A stretch of 64,000 nt of DNA, from positions 940,624-1,004,623 of the forward strand of contig NMRA01000103.1 in assembly GCA_002633005.1 (NCBI GenBank), given 5' to 3'. Position numbers and translations under genes: made by a program. Shown piece after piece: positions 1 through 33,640 of the stretch (position 1 is its first letter; each line of letters opens with the position of its first letter). The DNA comes from Phoronis australis. Its lineage: Eukaryota > Phoronida > Phoronidae. Below the pieces are notes generated by a model. The model ran no database searches. It was not told the DNA's origin and saw only the letters and a list, made by a program, of their open reading frames with translations.

Positions 1-28
1 CATCGTTGTGATAATCCCCCCTGCCTAC

Positions 29-21159
<21,131 letters not shown>

Positions 21160-21335
21160 GCAGAGAGAAACGATTTTTAGGAACTAAAACAATCTAGTCC
21201 CGCTTTGCACGGCTTAGCCCGCAAAAGTGAAGATGGAAAGATGGACTTGTACCCTAGATAGTCAGTGGCATTATCTTATCGCATATTAGTTAAATCTTCG
21301 AAAGACGACCCGAGGAGTGTCGCGAAGAAGATAAG

Positions 21336-21343
21336 TTTATATA
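21336..21343 (-). promoter_or_regulatory. Candidate TATA box of the MAM gene
   Basis: The minus strand reads TATATAAA about 180 nt upstream of the first Met of exon 1. This would place transcription start near 21310 and give a 5' leader of roughly 150 nt. GATA-type motifs (GATAAG and complement) occur at about 21271-21280 and 21329-21335. This is position and motif evidence only. Confidence 0.4.
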
Positions 21344-23964
21344 AGATCATTGGGTTTTATAAGACGTTTACGTGCCATTTCAGACGTCAATTTTTAGAAA
21401 CATCCATTGTCAACTGCCAGTTCTCTTTCTAACGCTTTCTCGGTTTAAACGTTCTGATGTTGCTTATGTGTTTTTTCTGAGAAATAAAATGCGATGCGGT
21501 AACGTCGTAGGATAACGTATTGTCGTAGTGGATATCAATTTATGTAACATTGCGCTATCAGAAGCACATATTTGTTTTTCCAACGGCGCTTTTCAGTAAT
21601 TTTCTATTTATCGCAACGTTTACGTAAATTTGGTCACAATTTCTATGGGGAGGGAGGGGAGGGGGGGTGTCGAGATGTGCCTCCCCCGGCCGATAACTGG
21701 AGAAAGAGAGATGAAGTTAGGTTGAATAGAACGTGTTAGCAATAAGAGATTCACTCAAATAAGAATTCCAAATTTGAGACCAGAAAAAATTAAAGAAGTT
21801 TCACGTAAACTCTTTTGTGATAAATGTGCCCTACAGCTTAAGTGAAGATTTTAGAAATATTATTAGTCTTGTTGTCATTTTTCCTCAAAACAATTTTTTG
21901 ATGATGGATTCTGCTTAACTGATATGAAAGAGGGGAATGTTTCGCTCGAATTGAATACTCTCGTGGCTGCACTCACGAGAGAGATACAGAGAGCGAAAAA
22001 GAGAAATAATACGTTTAGTGAAATACAATAAAAATACTGTTAGATATATATAAGCTGGATATCCTTAAAGGCAAAAACCGCATCATTGAGGGACTCCGAA
22101 CAATACGATAATTCAGGTAAGCATAGGAACACATACAATAAGACGGAAAATTTTTGACTATTCATACAATACATTTGACATACGATTGGAAGACTGAAAC
22201 ACGGAATCAATACAATATTGTACTCGCACTTTGTGCTAATTAGGCTCAGATCAACTCATTTCAACAGTTACAGACTGAATGTTCGCCAAACAGTAATGTT
22301 TGTGAGAAAGTAAATGGTCACGCAATGAATGGCAGGGTGACTATTTTGAGGGGAGAGCTCCATTAATCTCGTCACAGAGGCACATGCCGTATTGAGTACG
22401 TAGACAATACATTTTTGTACTTGGCGCAACTCAAGTAAGAGCAACTTCACCAATAAAAATGTGTTAAAAATCTATTTTATTTATGGAAATGTTCTCGAAA
22501 AAAATTAACGCAGAGCCACAGAGTGCAGCCAACCATGCAATAAATTAACCAACCTTCCACCCCCCACTCAAGAATTGAATAGTAGCGTCCGGTTTGCTAA
22601 ATATTTTTACACTCGGTAGGGAAGTTTAGACACAGGAACAAAAGATTTAATCTAAGGATTGAATTTTCGTGAAACGTGTCTTCAATCAATGCTTGAGGTT
22701 TTCGACAGGTTTATAAAAATCGTCACTTAGCGCTCAACGATGGGCAATGAATGACTGTTGCCAAAGTAAAACAATTAGTTGAAACCATAACCGATATCTT
22801 TAGCAGAAAAAACAACGAAAAATAACAAAAGGACGGTCTCGGATAGAAACTTCCTTTGCCTTGGAGGTGGGAAAACACGTTCAGTTTGTTGCATTGCCGG
22901 ATTCTAAGAATCATGTCGGAAAATAGCGCTTACACGGATACTTCCTCATCCAATTTTCTTCCGTCAAGACTTGCAACTAACAGCACAACAGTAAAACTTC
23001 TCTGGCATTGGAAGGTCGATTACAATTAATGCAATCGAGTAAAACGTGACGAAAAGCAAAGCACCAACAAAAAACATGAGAAACACCAATGGCGCGACAA
23101 CGTGTCTAGAGAACTGCTTGTCGGATGTTGCAGTATTGTAGGCCAAGATCGCGAAATTGAAGTGTCGCCGTGTAACCCGGGACCAGAAATTTCTCTCTGG
23201 TTTGTGATAATAAGATACAACGTTGAGAAATGCGAAATTAAAACGGCAGGCCACTTTCAAAATGTTTGTACAATGGCACCATAGACTTCGAATACGTTGG
23301 ACTTATTCAATAATTTGGATTAACCAATTGGAATCGAAAAACGTCCAATTTAATAACGAAATGGTGCACAAGTTATAATGAAATTTCTCTTTTCTTCAGT
23401 TGTAAGGATACGAGTTGATTTTAAACGGGAACAGCGTTTTTTGGAAAATTTGACGAATTACTGATAGATGGGATAGACTTCAAGAGAAAGGGTTCACGAT
23501 ATATTTTATTGAAAGCGAAACATGCCAAATTGACCAAAAAGACTTCAGAAAAGATAACATTCCTGAAAAATCAAATTAATGCTTCTGTTTGCACTTCCTT
23601 GTCTAAACTGATCACACACGGCTTTCGACAAAGGGTTTCGGGAAGGTGGGCGAATTGCGCTCGACATCATCCTCCAAACTGAAACTCCTAGTTTTGCCCT
23701 TTTTGACCAATCGTTTGTGATAGGGGGAGATTGCGTTTTTCATATTTGAGTTATTAGATAATTTGCTTTAAAGCTTTTTAATATTGATATGAATGTGCGA
23801 TTTTTGTTGAAAGCCACTTTACAAACCGGCTTAAGTTGTAGATTTTCAAAAGATACTATTGTATTGCCTGATAGTCTGTCTTTCAAACGTCAAGCTTGTG
23901 TATTTAGCTAAACGCGTGAAAAACTGTAAATTTGTAGAGTAAAAATATTTTATATTTTCTGAAA

Positions 23965-24115
23965 ATGGAAAACCTGCAAAATTTGTCTTTTGAATTTTTA
24001 CAACTTTATCATTAATTAGGTCAAGTTACCATGCCTTTCTGGTAAATTGTGGCAAAAGAAATAGGTACAGTGATAGAAAAACAGCAGTTTCAATGACATG
24101 ATAAATTTCATGTGA
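23965..24115. repeat. Dispersed repeat, copy 2 (intergenic)
   Basis: Counterpart of 10890-11040, diverged by substitutions and small indels. No reading frame is conserved. Confidence 0.55.
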
Positions 24116-25545
24116 ATACGCAAGACGATATCTCAAAACTCTGTTACAGTTTTCTGAATTATCAATCTGTTTTTGGTTTTATACAACTTTTTAAAAAAGC
24201 CCCAGGACTATGAAAATCTTGACGTTTTGGGATTGTGGCTGGCCCCATCTCTTACTAAGAAAATGCAAGGTGAGGGTCCGTTCCGCAAGACAATCTGCTT
24301 TCGGGTCCAAGCGAAAAAAGGTCACCTACTTGGCTTCATTTCAATATCTTGCCGAAACGGTCACATCAACAAAGAAAGCATAAGATTTGAGACCAAAAAT
24401 GTTTTTCATAGAACGAATACAGAGGCCTACAGATGTTATTACACTCAGCGTCCTTATATTAGTGATACTGCACGTCACGTGACAAACGCGTGACCTCAGA
24501 AATTTGACATATAAATGTAAATATCACAGTTCCTGGAATTTCAAATGTTGTGTTAGTGCGAATATCATTGCTCACGTGTCACAGTGCCGGCGACACCATC
24601 CGTTTCCCCCATTTTAGAATGTAAATGGACTCACCCACATAGGACGAAGATTGAATACGGACAGACTCATGGGTGAAAACGTTCAACTTGTGTTTTTTAA
24701 AACACAACGTTTGAAAACAACAGAAACGAAAAGGCGTTGCCTATTCTTTATTCATACTGACATTAGACAAGAATAAAATGCAGTACGGACGGTTTCACTT
24801 AAGACGTGACTGTAACCTTAAGATAGGCAGGATTCCATCACGAAAACAAAATTTAAATAACATAAATAACTATGCTATTTCTCATTAAAACTGTGAATAT
24901 TTAAAAGTGCAACAAGCGCAACCTTGTGACTTCTTGGAGAACTGCATGTATAAGTATACCCGTAATCAGAAAAAGAAACAATTCTTAAATAAAATGCGGC
25001 TTTAGAGTGAACACCGCAACTGATGCACTTGAACACAAGTGTGAATATATAGAAAACCCTAGTAATTCCAAATATTACGCAATCTTTGTTTGATAGTGAC
25101 ATGTACAAATACTGAAAACTGTGCCTTGTTTTATTAGATTAACGATGACATCACTGCTACACTCATTTACATAAAAATAGCTTCGCAATACGAGACTTTC
25201 GCGACATTGCAGTGGTAACTGGTTCTCGGATGGTTTCCGGCACACCGGAAGACATGAGGTTGTTTGTAAACTAGTACTTCGTTTGCATATTCACAATTTC
25301 ATGAGACATAGCATCTTTAAGTTCGTCTGTGTGAGAGAACATGAGCAAAACCTGTTGAGCCATAACAAAAAACGAATAATTAAACGATTTTTTACCTTTT
25401 TACACATTATGATCAAAGCATTCACATCTAAATATACATATAGACTGAAAATAAAATTATTTTAGAGATATTCCCAAGATGCTGGTAAGTATACAAGCAT
25501 AAAATTAATAAAAACAACGAGATTTTTCAACTTTAAAATTTTTCG

Positions 25546-25576
25546 ATGTATCAAACATCATCATCAGGACAAGTAA
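25546..25576 (-). other. Hammerhead-core-like repeat motif
   Basis: The minus strand reads CTGATGA, then a GATGT/ACATC stem, then GAAA, the layout of a hammerhead ribozyme core (CUGANGA - stem II - GAAA). Possible stem III (ATTTT/AAAAT) is bulged and stem I pairs poorly, so activity is doubtful. Similar motifs are known from terminal repeats of Penelope-like retroelements, whose decayed end this may be. Confidence 0.35.
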
Positions 25577-25778
25577 GCAAGGTCATTTAACAATCTTGAC
25601 CCACACAGTGTACAGTAGAGGTAGGTCACGTATCATGGCAACAAAACATCGAAGACAATTCATTAAGACCAGTGACAACCTGGTGTACACCAGCTGGTTA
25701 TTCAGTTCAGGTTTGTGCCAGCTGATGTGAATTGATCCACTCACGGATTTGTTCCAAGCATATAAGCATAAATTACAC

Positions 25779-26537
25779 CTAAAGGTGTTCCTTCACGTAG
25801 TCATACGATGGTGGTGGAGCATTTGAAGCTTGTACAACCGTCGGAGATATTTGAGCAACTTTTGATTGTTCAATGTGATCTGAAGATTTGTTGTTTATAG
25901 ACTGTACACCAGGTGCCGCATACGAATTATGAGATGGTTCCTCATTCACAAATTGACCAACCTCGTTGACGTACCTGAAGTTCGTTGGAAGTTGGTTTGG
26001 TGCCACAATCACGTGACCGTGAGCGTTCATGACTTGTCCGTTGGGATACGTGACGACGAGTTCATCATTTCTAGCCACAGTCTGGTTACCAGAACGGCAA
26101 CCAACGGCTTTGCAGCAATAAATTGACGAGCATAAGGCAAACGCAGACTCGAAGGCTGCGACACCAATTAAAGCTATGAACAAATTTTCCAAACCAGAGT
26201 CCAACATACTCCACCATACTGCGGATTCGCCAATAACAATGAAAGCTGCGATTGCTGAAATAATGGATAGCGCCATGTGAGTGTTTATGGCGGCCTTAGT
26301 TTGAGATTTCGCCGCATGTATACCAACACTGCCAGATAAGATGGACAAAATCTCAGGCCACACTACAAGCATTCCGCGGTAAACGATCCCTGGGTAGAAT
26401 AGTATCGTCGCTACAACACCTGTCATGAGCGCCACGATGCCCAAGGTGAGCTGTGCGATTGCCATGAAGCGCAACCTCTGCATTAGCGCTTCATGGAGCC
26501 CACGTGACGCGGTTTTGCTTATCATTAAAGCCAACAT
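25779..26537 (-). CDS. MS4A/CD20-like four-pass membrane protein, 252 aa
   Basis: An uninterrupted 252-codon frame from ATG at 26537 to TAG at 25779. Four hydrophobic segments at about aa 25-48, 55-78, 86-109 and 118-144, with a short cytosolic N-terminus and a polar C-terminal tail of about 105 residues. TM3 (LSIISAIAAF) and the cysteine cluster after TM4 (CCKAVGC) fit the MS4A/CD20 pattern; MS4A proteins are signalling or channel-associated membrane adaptors. The tail ends APPPSYDYV, with a PPSY motif (aa 242-245) of the type bound by WW domains of Nedd4-like ligases. An AG (TTTTCTGCAG) lies 7 nt before the ATG, so the frame could be spliced to an upstream exon; an in-frame TAG upstream makes this ATG the natural start if unspliced. 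Other tetraspan families such as TMEM176 or sarcospan remain possible. Confidence 0.78.
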   Translation of the reverse strand: MLALMISKTASRGLHEALMQRLRFMAIAQLTLGIVALMTGVVATILFYPGIVYRGMLVVWPEILSILSGSVGIHAAKSQTKAAINTHMALSIISAIAAFIVIGESAVWWSMLDSGLENLFIALIGVAAFESAFALCSSIYCCKAVGCRSGNQTVARNDELVVTYPNGQVMNAHGHVIVAPNQLPTNFRYVNEVGQFVNEEPSHNSYAAPGVQSINNKSSDHIEQSKVAQISPTVVQASNAPPPSYDYVKEHL

Positions 26538-27056
26538 TCCAAACCTGCAGAAAATGTAATTAATCTATAAAAATATAGCACTCATACAGCAATATTATGT
26601 TAGCAGTTAATTAAAGCGGCATTACCTCAAATAAAAAAATTGATTAATTAAGCTAGGTAGCCCTATCCAAATGCACTTTTTTACCGTGACAGTACATTAA
26701 AACCTAGGGCAGAGTTTAATTGAAGCGTCTCAAATTTCAGAGGCTTCGCCATCCAAAGTGACTGATGTATTTTCACACATCGCTTATACCCCAGAAAATC
26801 TGTTGCTTTGAAAATCACAGCAATGACCAGCCTTTCCAACATTTGACCGCTTCCCTACATGACCCACTGCAAATCATCTCGTAATTCCAATTAAACGGTG
26901 AAGAAGATGTCACCTAGCTAGGTAATTTGCAAGTCCGTGTCAGTGATGTGGTCAATTTGCATGTTTTTTTTTTTTATTTCACGAAGTGGAGAGGATGCAT
27001 TTTAAACTGCGTGCTATGAACCCGCTCTCATAACAGAAATTAACTTTTGGTTTAAA

Positions 27057-27312
27057 CCACTGTCCGCTATGAAATTGATCTCAAATTGTCCCTCAACAAA
27101 AACGGAGATGACTCCACGGTTTGAAATGAATGACATGTCGTCAGTGCTGGAGACTAGGGTCTATAATATGTTGGCTTGTCAAAACCGCCGTGTCATTTTA
27201 TGTGCTTAGCGGCAATATCTCGACGAATAACCAACTGTCAGCTCGTTGCAATCTCAGAAATCACGTCTCATCTTAGCATGAAAAACGTTGAGACCAATTT
27301 TATAACGGCAAG
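27057..27312. mobile_element. MITE-like element, family 'GCCGTTATGAAATTGGTCTC', copy 1
   Basis: Left arm near 27060-27085 and right arm 27287-27312 are inverted copies; the right arm complements to CTTGCCGTTATAAAATTGG followed by TCTCAAC. About 255 bp, no coding content. A second copy is at 35177-35423. Confidence 0.6.
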
Positions 27313-27908
27313 AAGTCTAAATTTAAGGAGCGCGGTAGGCCTATTAGGCCTACAATCGCTTTAATCTTGAGTGGATCCAGTGCCGTTTTTTCACCGTTCA
27401 CAAATACATTTTGCGTCTTAAGATCCACGCGGTGTTCATTTGAAGTAAAACAAAATTTCATAAGGACATTAAATGACATAAAACGCTCTGTTTACAATCT
27501 CACAGCAGAGGGTATTCTACATTTTGTTCATGAACACCAAAATTATTTTTACAGATTAAGAACAAAAAGTTGTTGACATTGGCGAAAGCAAATGTCTTTG
27601 AAAAACTCACACTGCTACGTCTTAAAATACTTACTTTTATAAATTTTTCTGAACTGTTTACAACTTTTTCGTCGGTCGACCAAATGCCACTTTGTTTCAA
27701 AACTCCCTGTCTAGACCTATTTATAGACACGCGTAGGATTTCCCCAAAATGACGGAAACCCTGTTAGAACATTTTCCCTTCATATCTATTGGGCAGTTTA
27801 CGGAGTGACGTCACTTGTTTATCGGGAATCACCACTACTCATGTTGCCGGGTGTGCGATCATAGAAGTAAGTTTTACGACCAAAATTGTTTGATAACTCG
27901 GTCACAAA

Positions 27909-28030
27909 AGTTCATTCTATGGAAAGTCGAGACTTAGGTATGACCTAAATTTCTTGTATCACAGGGTGTTACAGAAGTTCATTCTATGGAATGTCGAGAC
28001 TTAGGTTTGACCTAAATTTCTTGTGTCACA
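27909..28030. repeat. 67-bp direct tandem duplication
   Basis: AGTTCATTCTATGGAA begins at 27909 and again at 27976, followed by near-identical sequence including GTCGAGACTTAGGT and GACCTAAATTTCTTGT. The copies differ at a few positions. Confidence 0.85.
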
Positions 28031-28385
28031 CTGCCGAGGTCAAACAACCGTGTTCAATCGGGGTTCATGATTTCCGTCATTGACTGGCTAAGACTCAACG
28101 CTACGCGTATTTGGATCTGCAGGGCATGTTCTCCTTCGAGGTTTACGGATACATATTACAACGAAAGGTGTGTCTGTGCCCTCCTTGCAACATCTAAGAC
28201 CCGCCCGCGGCAATTGCACACATTCCCATGATCCAACCCATGTCCGATAATGGAATGCTAGTGTTGTGTACTTTGTATAGCTCATCGTACTCACTGTAAC
28301 ACCAGGAAGATAAATCCTTGAGTCATGAATACTACGGAATAGTGTGTATTGCTGTTGTTATACATTCAGCGTATAGTACAACGGA

Positions 28386-28404
28386 GTTGTTGTTGTTGTT
28401 GTTG
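28386..28404. repeat. (GTT)n microsatellite
   Basis: Six consecutive TTG/GTT units. Confidence 0.9.
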
Positions 28405-29106
28405 CTGAGTAGATTTGTTTGTTCAACGTAAGTCGAGCACGTAATGCCGTGCAGAAAGTCAAACCTCTACTGAATAGGACCTATTAATATACGGGGAGAC
28501 TGAATGTGAATGAATGTTGTAAAATAAATCTATTTATTTCACTTGTATTTCCGTGTATTTGTACAGTGAGGTGATCCAGTGAATCGTTGAAAGCCTCAGA
28601 AGTCGGTCCGTCATATATTCCTTATAAGATTTTCACTTTTTTACAAAAGGCAATAGAAACTGCTTATTAAGTAATATGTGTACCCGCTCTTTCTCTGTCC
28701 ACATGACACTGTGCTGACTTGGTTTTTGCTGCGGATGACGCGACTACGAGAGCCGAATACTCTGATAAGGAATAACGGCTGCGAATAATGAGCTCGGTCG
28801 AAGACAACTCGTTGCCGGAAGACTTTTCTAACTGACAAACATCGTTGTTGGTGGCAACTTTCCCCATCTGGTGAAGGCACACTCAAAATATTGAACCAGG
28901 AAATAGGCTATGTCACTTATGTGGTCTCAATGCTTCACTGAATCAAAACTGATTTTTTTTGTCGCTGTACTATATATCACGACTAGAAAACGATATAATG
29001 AGGCCAACAACTTGCATTCTACTTTCTGATGTAGATAAATGTTTAAGTTTAGCTTATTTTTTATTGTGTAATTTGTTCAGGCAGCTTTCTGTTTTTTGTT
29101 CATGCA

Positions 29107-29387
29107 AACTGAAAAAGTGGGGGAGGACTAAAGCCCCTCAGCACCCCTGTATTGCACCGCCTATAGACCACGTGTGGCGTAGCATTGAAAAAAGTGGGGC
29201 ATGGCCCCCTCCCCACATGGGCGGCGCAGCACTAAAAAAGTGGGGAGGGCTAAAGCCCCCTCAGCCCCCCGTGGTTCACCGCCTATAGACCATGTGCGGC
29301 GTAGCAATAAAAAAGTGGGGCTATAGCCCCCCAGCCCCCTATGGTGCGCCGCCCATGCCCCAGCCCCCTATGCTGCGCCGCCCATGT
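29107..29387. repeat. Fold-back repeat array, 'GGCGGCGCAGCACTGAAAAAAG' family (locus 1)
   Basis: Several degenerate units of about 77-90 bp. A unit starts ATGGGCGGCGCAGCACT, continues AAAAAAGTGGGG and a CTATAGCCCC centre, and ends in TGCGCCGCCCAT, the complement of its start. Each unit can therefore fold into a hairpin. Other loci: 40167-40313 and 41538-41640. Confidence 0.8.
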
Positions 29388-30679
29388 CGAAATGAAGCAT
29401 TTTTAAACACAAGGCTGGGGTATTGTTAAACACTGCTTTGTAATCGGTGACATAAGTCCAATGGGCTTGTACGTTTTTAAATTTTGAATTAATTGTTTAA
29501 ATTAAAGTGCGTGTCATCTTAATAAACAGATAATGCCACTACTACTGCGACTATTACTATACTGGTATCACCATAGTCACATCGCAGCAGAGGATTTTTT
29601 TACCGTTCGTTGTGAAATATTTACGTATTGTTTTAGGTGACTAGAACGAATGTTATCCCCACCAACGCCAGGATCAGTAGCTGAATATTGTTTATAGTTA
29701 GCTTATTGACTAAACTTGACTGCAATACATACAGCCCAAGTTATGTAACTATTAGGTACACGTGGTCCTAACCAGAGCATCTCCCGTTCAGGGCCTTCAA
29801 GGAAGATGCACGGACTCGTGGCACTCCAGGTCTAATTATAATGCACCGCTCGGGAATTTTCAAACTCATCGAACTATTGAAAAGGGAACAAATAAAAGGG
29901 CATTTAATTCATAAGCCAACACAAGCGTGTATTACCTTTGCTTCAGCAGCGACCTTGATCGGTTCAGATTATTTCAGACGTGATGCGGTATTTTCAGACA
30001 AAAACATGACCTTATCTCATAATATCAGAGATGAAGAGCAATGACAAGCAACCATTGCTGCTTTTGATTACTATGGATCCTTTCTATCCGTTCTCATCCT
30101 TTGCCGAACTATTTTTGAGCGGTCACTCACGAAATACCTTCGATTTCCACGATATGATATTGCCAGTTAAAGGTGAGCCGACTCGAGACAGTCTCCACCT
30201 TGTGACTAGATAAAATACTACAAACTGACTGGCTGACCACCACTCGACGTCAACCAACTCCCGTGAAGCGAACAAAACAAGAGGCAAACACGTAAAAAAG
30301 TGAAAACATATGACGGTTAACCAACTTCAATGCGAATAGAGATACTGGTGATTGGTCGGAGTGGCTGGAAAGTTGAGTTGTGGAGAAAGATGTAAGCACG
30401 CTATTTACGCCCGATCCCAAGATTTCTCCCTCCAGTACCTCGAGTCTTGCAGCTCTGTTGAACACGTTTGGAACGTTCTGACTCACTGAGAGATATGATT
30501 TTTCCAACACGTGACTTTTTAACGATACATCTGTAGGATGACCACGTTTAGGAGTGATTCAATAAAGACCAATTTTAGGCTCGTCAAGCTAACGACCTCA
30601 AATGCTAAACTCGAGTGTCTCCCACTTCGCACTGGCTCAATGTGCCACCTGTTGTGCCGATCGACAGACTTGACCAACA

Positions 30680-33640
30680 GCTGTATCGGCTCCCGATTTA
30701 AAACGCCAAAATGACACAAGCCACACCAGCAGAAATCCCTCCTAATCGGTAAGGATTGAAAGGCTCGCCATTTCCACTTTTCCTGTCTTGATTGTCTTCA
30801 CTTTCGTTTGCGTCTTCGATAAGTTTTACTCTCGACAACCACTCCATAAAATTTCAAGATGTGCAGGTGGGGTTGGGCCTTCAAAAAATTCATCTACCGG
30901 CATGCTCGACACTACAACCACTTGGGTGACATTCTTTAAAGAAGAACAATTCACTAGATTGCCGTAAGAGTATTCGAGTACTACGGTGAACCTGGGATCT
31001 CGTGAGACGTGCGTATCGATGACGTTACGTGCCAGTTCCACAGTTGCATATTGGAGAACTTCGCTAACGACAGACAAAATCGGGGGATAGAAATGATTCA
31101 ATGTTTTTTACGTGTTTTAATGATGTTGTCTGTTCAACTGCAGGTTGAAAGTCTGAAAGCTCGGGCCATAAGATAGATTTGTACCTGAAAGGCGCGTAAC
31201 AGGCAGTTACAGTGCAGTGGGTGGATAGACACAGAAAAGAAACGGACCCGGTTTTTACTGCTCACTGACCGCTATCAAGATGTCCAATGGGAGAACGTCC
31301 ATAGTGTTATCACGAAAAAACAAACGTTGCAATTATTTATATTTTTCAAGGCTCCTTCCTCAATTCTTTTTACGCCACAGTATTCCATTTCAAGAATTTC
31401 AAGACAAGAAAACCGAATACGCCATGACTTATTATTCGAATTCTGTTTCCAGACAAGATACAGTCAGTTCCGCAAAGAAGTCAAACTATTGAAGGCAGTT
31501 TTGCCAATGTACTCAATGTGAGCATTGGACATGCGCAGTTGTCAAATCTTTGGCAGCACCGAAAACATTTTGTCCGTCACGGAAGCGAGATTGTTACCGC
31601 TTACGTTTAGGACAATAAGGGCGATTATTCTGAAGGTCGTAAAACTTCCAGCATAGTTATTCTAAATGTCACTCAAATCGGATAGGTTGCAGTCCGACAG
31701 TTCCAAGTAAACAAGGTTTCGCAGATTTTCAATAAATGTCTTTGAAACGACATACTGCTCAAAATTTCCTTTCACTTTCAGTCTACAGACATTCGTAAGA
31801 GAGGGCACGTTACATCAATGTCACATTTAGGTTGCTAATGTCAACTTGGGCATTTGGAAAAAGTAAGAGAGAAGCGAATTGTATACTTCTAACTGGATTG
31901 CCGTCTATCGCCAAGGATAGGGTTTGTTTTGGTCTCACAAAATCTGCAGAAGCTATTGTGGAAATCTTATTGCCACGGAAATAAAGAAATTTCAAGGCTG
32001 TTAAGTCTTCAAAATATTGGTAGCCGAGAGAAATTAGGTCGTTGAGACTTAGGTCAAATACATACAGTTTGAAGAGATCTCTAAGCATTTCGCGATGACA
32101 TTTCATTTTGTAATTCTATTTGAAAGATATAGATGTTCCAGTGCTCTCATGTCCAATAATGACCCTTCCTCTATTGTCGTTATTCTGTTGCGATCTCGCG
32201 CGAGTAATCGTAGAGATTCCAGACAAGCGAACGTAGACCTGTTTACCATTTTCAGCCTGTTTTCATTGAGTGAAAGCCCTTCAGTCGAAGAGAGCAGAAA
32301 TCGCCGATTTCAAGTTCTAAAATCCAGTTGCCAAAGGATTAGGTCTATAATGACAAAATAGCTAGAAGAAACACACCCAGCCTCCAGTTTCTACAAGTGA
32401 TTGTGCATTAAATCCAGGTACTGCACTGAGGGTAGCACTAAGCCATAAATCTCACTTATGGAATTGTTTCTCAAAGTCAAAACAACTAAAGTTCCCAATC
32501 CATGAAAAACGTCCTGGTGCACTGCGGTTACATTACGGCGTTTTCCCGTTGCTCCCAACTTGTTCGATTCTATGCCCAACAACAAGTTGGGAAGTTTACC
32601 CCTGAAGCCAATATCTTACACGACTGGTTAACTCCATTCTGGCATTTAGGGTTGGAGGGCCATCTCTCTTTTGTTCGACAATTGCTCTAATCTCCAGTGA
32701 GATCATATCTAGCCTGACTGAGCTGTGCTGCTAAAAATAAAAGTTAAGTTATAACATATTTGAACATAAATTGACCAATAGTATTTCTGAAATCCTCGTC
32801 ANATTGGTGATCATGTTTAGTTTTTGAATTGCCAAAATCGTCCAACTACAACCGACAATCTATTCTTTCCGAATGTGGTACCAATTCGCTCTGGGTTTGA
32901 CTGTGTTCACACGTGGTCTGGTAGATAATTGGCCTTCCTGTTGTCATACCAGACAACAGACTGTGCTTGGCAGTTAACAAAAAAGCTAGATGTTATCACA
33001 CGCTCACAACCCTCTACGTCTGGTAAAGTCACTGAACGGAAAGACGCCGTCATGAAATTGTTGCTGTCGAGGTGAAGACTCGTCAATGTATTCAACCAGT
33101 TGAATATTCCATTTGATATCACTGAAATTTTGTTACTTCCATGTAAAATTACCCAAGAACGGGCAAGCCGCCTAACATGTTTCCATCCAATGAGGTAATG
33201 CCGGTGTGATTTAATGCCGTTGTGGTTTAAACGTAGTAGGCTACTCTTAACGCAGGTGTTTCTGCAATGAATGCGTCTTGGAGCAGAAAGGGTGATAATT
33301 TGTTCCTCGTGAGATCCTGAATATTCAAGTAATCAAACCAGCCAAATTTCGTCTTGACAGAGTGCCAGATTTGTTACGACTCAAATCCAAGGTTGTAATT
33401 TTGTTGGATGCAGAAAAGAGTCCGTCCACGATATCTGATGCTTGGTTAGCTCTCAGACTAACATGTTTCACTTGCAGTGCCTGAGTGATAAGGTTTCGAT
33501 CAACATGGCGGATACCGGCCACAGGATCAGATAGCCACGGTTTTGGTGTTTGTGAAGCTCTGCGTTTTTTTTCCTAACCACAACTTTGTCTCTCCACTTC
33601 AGACAGCTAGCAAAGGAAACTGTCCAACTTGCACTCGACG
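30680..33640 (-). pseudogene. Decayed leucine-rich-repeat receptor gene
   Basis: The minus strand carries LRR-like segments in several frames broken by stops and shifts: KITTLDLSRNKSGTLSRRNL (33.4 kb), LTSLHLDSNNF (33.05 kb), LGTLVVLTLRNNSISEIYG (32.5 kb), LSLNENRLKMVNRSTF (32.25 kb), FDLSLNDLISLGYQYF and LKFLYFRGNKISTI (31.95-32.05 kb), LVYLELSDCNLSDLSD (31.7 kb) and VLNVSGNNLASVTDKMF (31.6 kb). Near 30.72-30.85 kb a polar stretch is followed by the hydrophobic RLGGISAGVACVILAF, possibly the former membrane anchor. No TIR or Ig domain is seen. More than ten LRR units in one orientation across 2.9 kb, with repeated in-frame stops, point to an old pseudogene of an LRR receptor (Toll-like or LRR-only). 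The single N at 32802 lies inside it. Confidence 0.78.

Larger units (their letters stand above)
21344..25778. other. Intergenic stretch, no gene recognised
   Basis: From the MAM gene promoter to the end of the MS4A-like gene. Open frames are short and lack family signatures. Contents noted: a G-rich run near 21650, the dispersed repeat at 23965-24115, and a hammerhead-like repeat motif near 25547-25575. An open minus frame at 22964-23260 has one hydrophobic stretch but no ATG start and no recognised family. Confidence 0.5.
26545..30679. other. Intergenic stretch with repeats, no gene recognised
   Basis: Contains a MITE-like inverted repeat (27057-27312), a 67-bp tandem duplication (27909-28030), a (GTT)n run and a fold-back array (29107-29387). 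The minus frames at 28088-28294 and 28667-28882 have protein-like composition but no recognisable family, and I do not call them genes. Confidence 0.5.

Noticed and set aside
22964-23260. Minus frame with a hydrophobic stretch (LVFLMFFVGALLFVTFY)
   Set aside because: It opens with TTG rather than ATG, has only one hydrophobic segment, no recognisable family and no clear splice borders.
28088-28294. Minus cysteine-containing 68-codon frame
   Set aside because: No signal peptide, cysteine pattern or splice sites pointing to a known family.
28667-28882. Minus frame of 71 codons with protein-like composition, overlapping a second open frame
   Set aside because: Two frames are open over the same bases, with no homology signature; cannot be told from chance.
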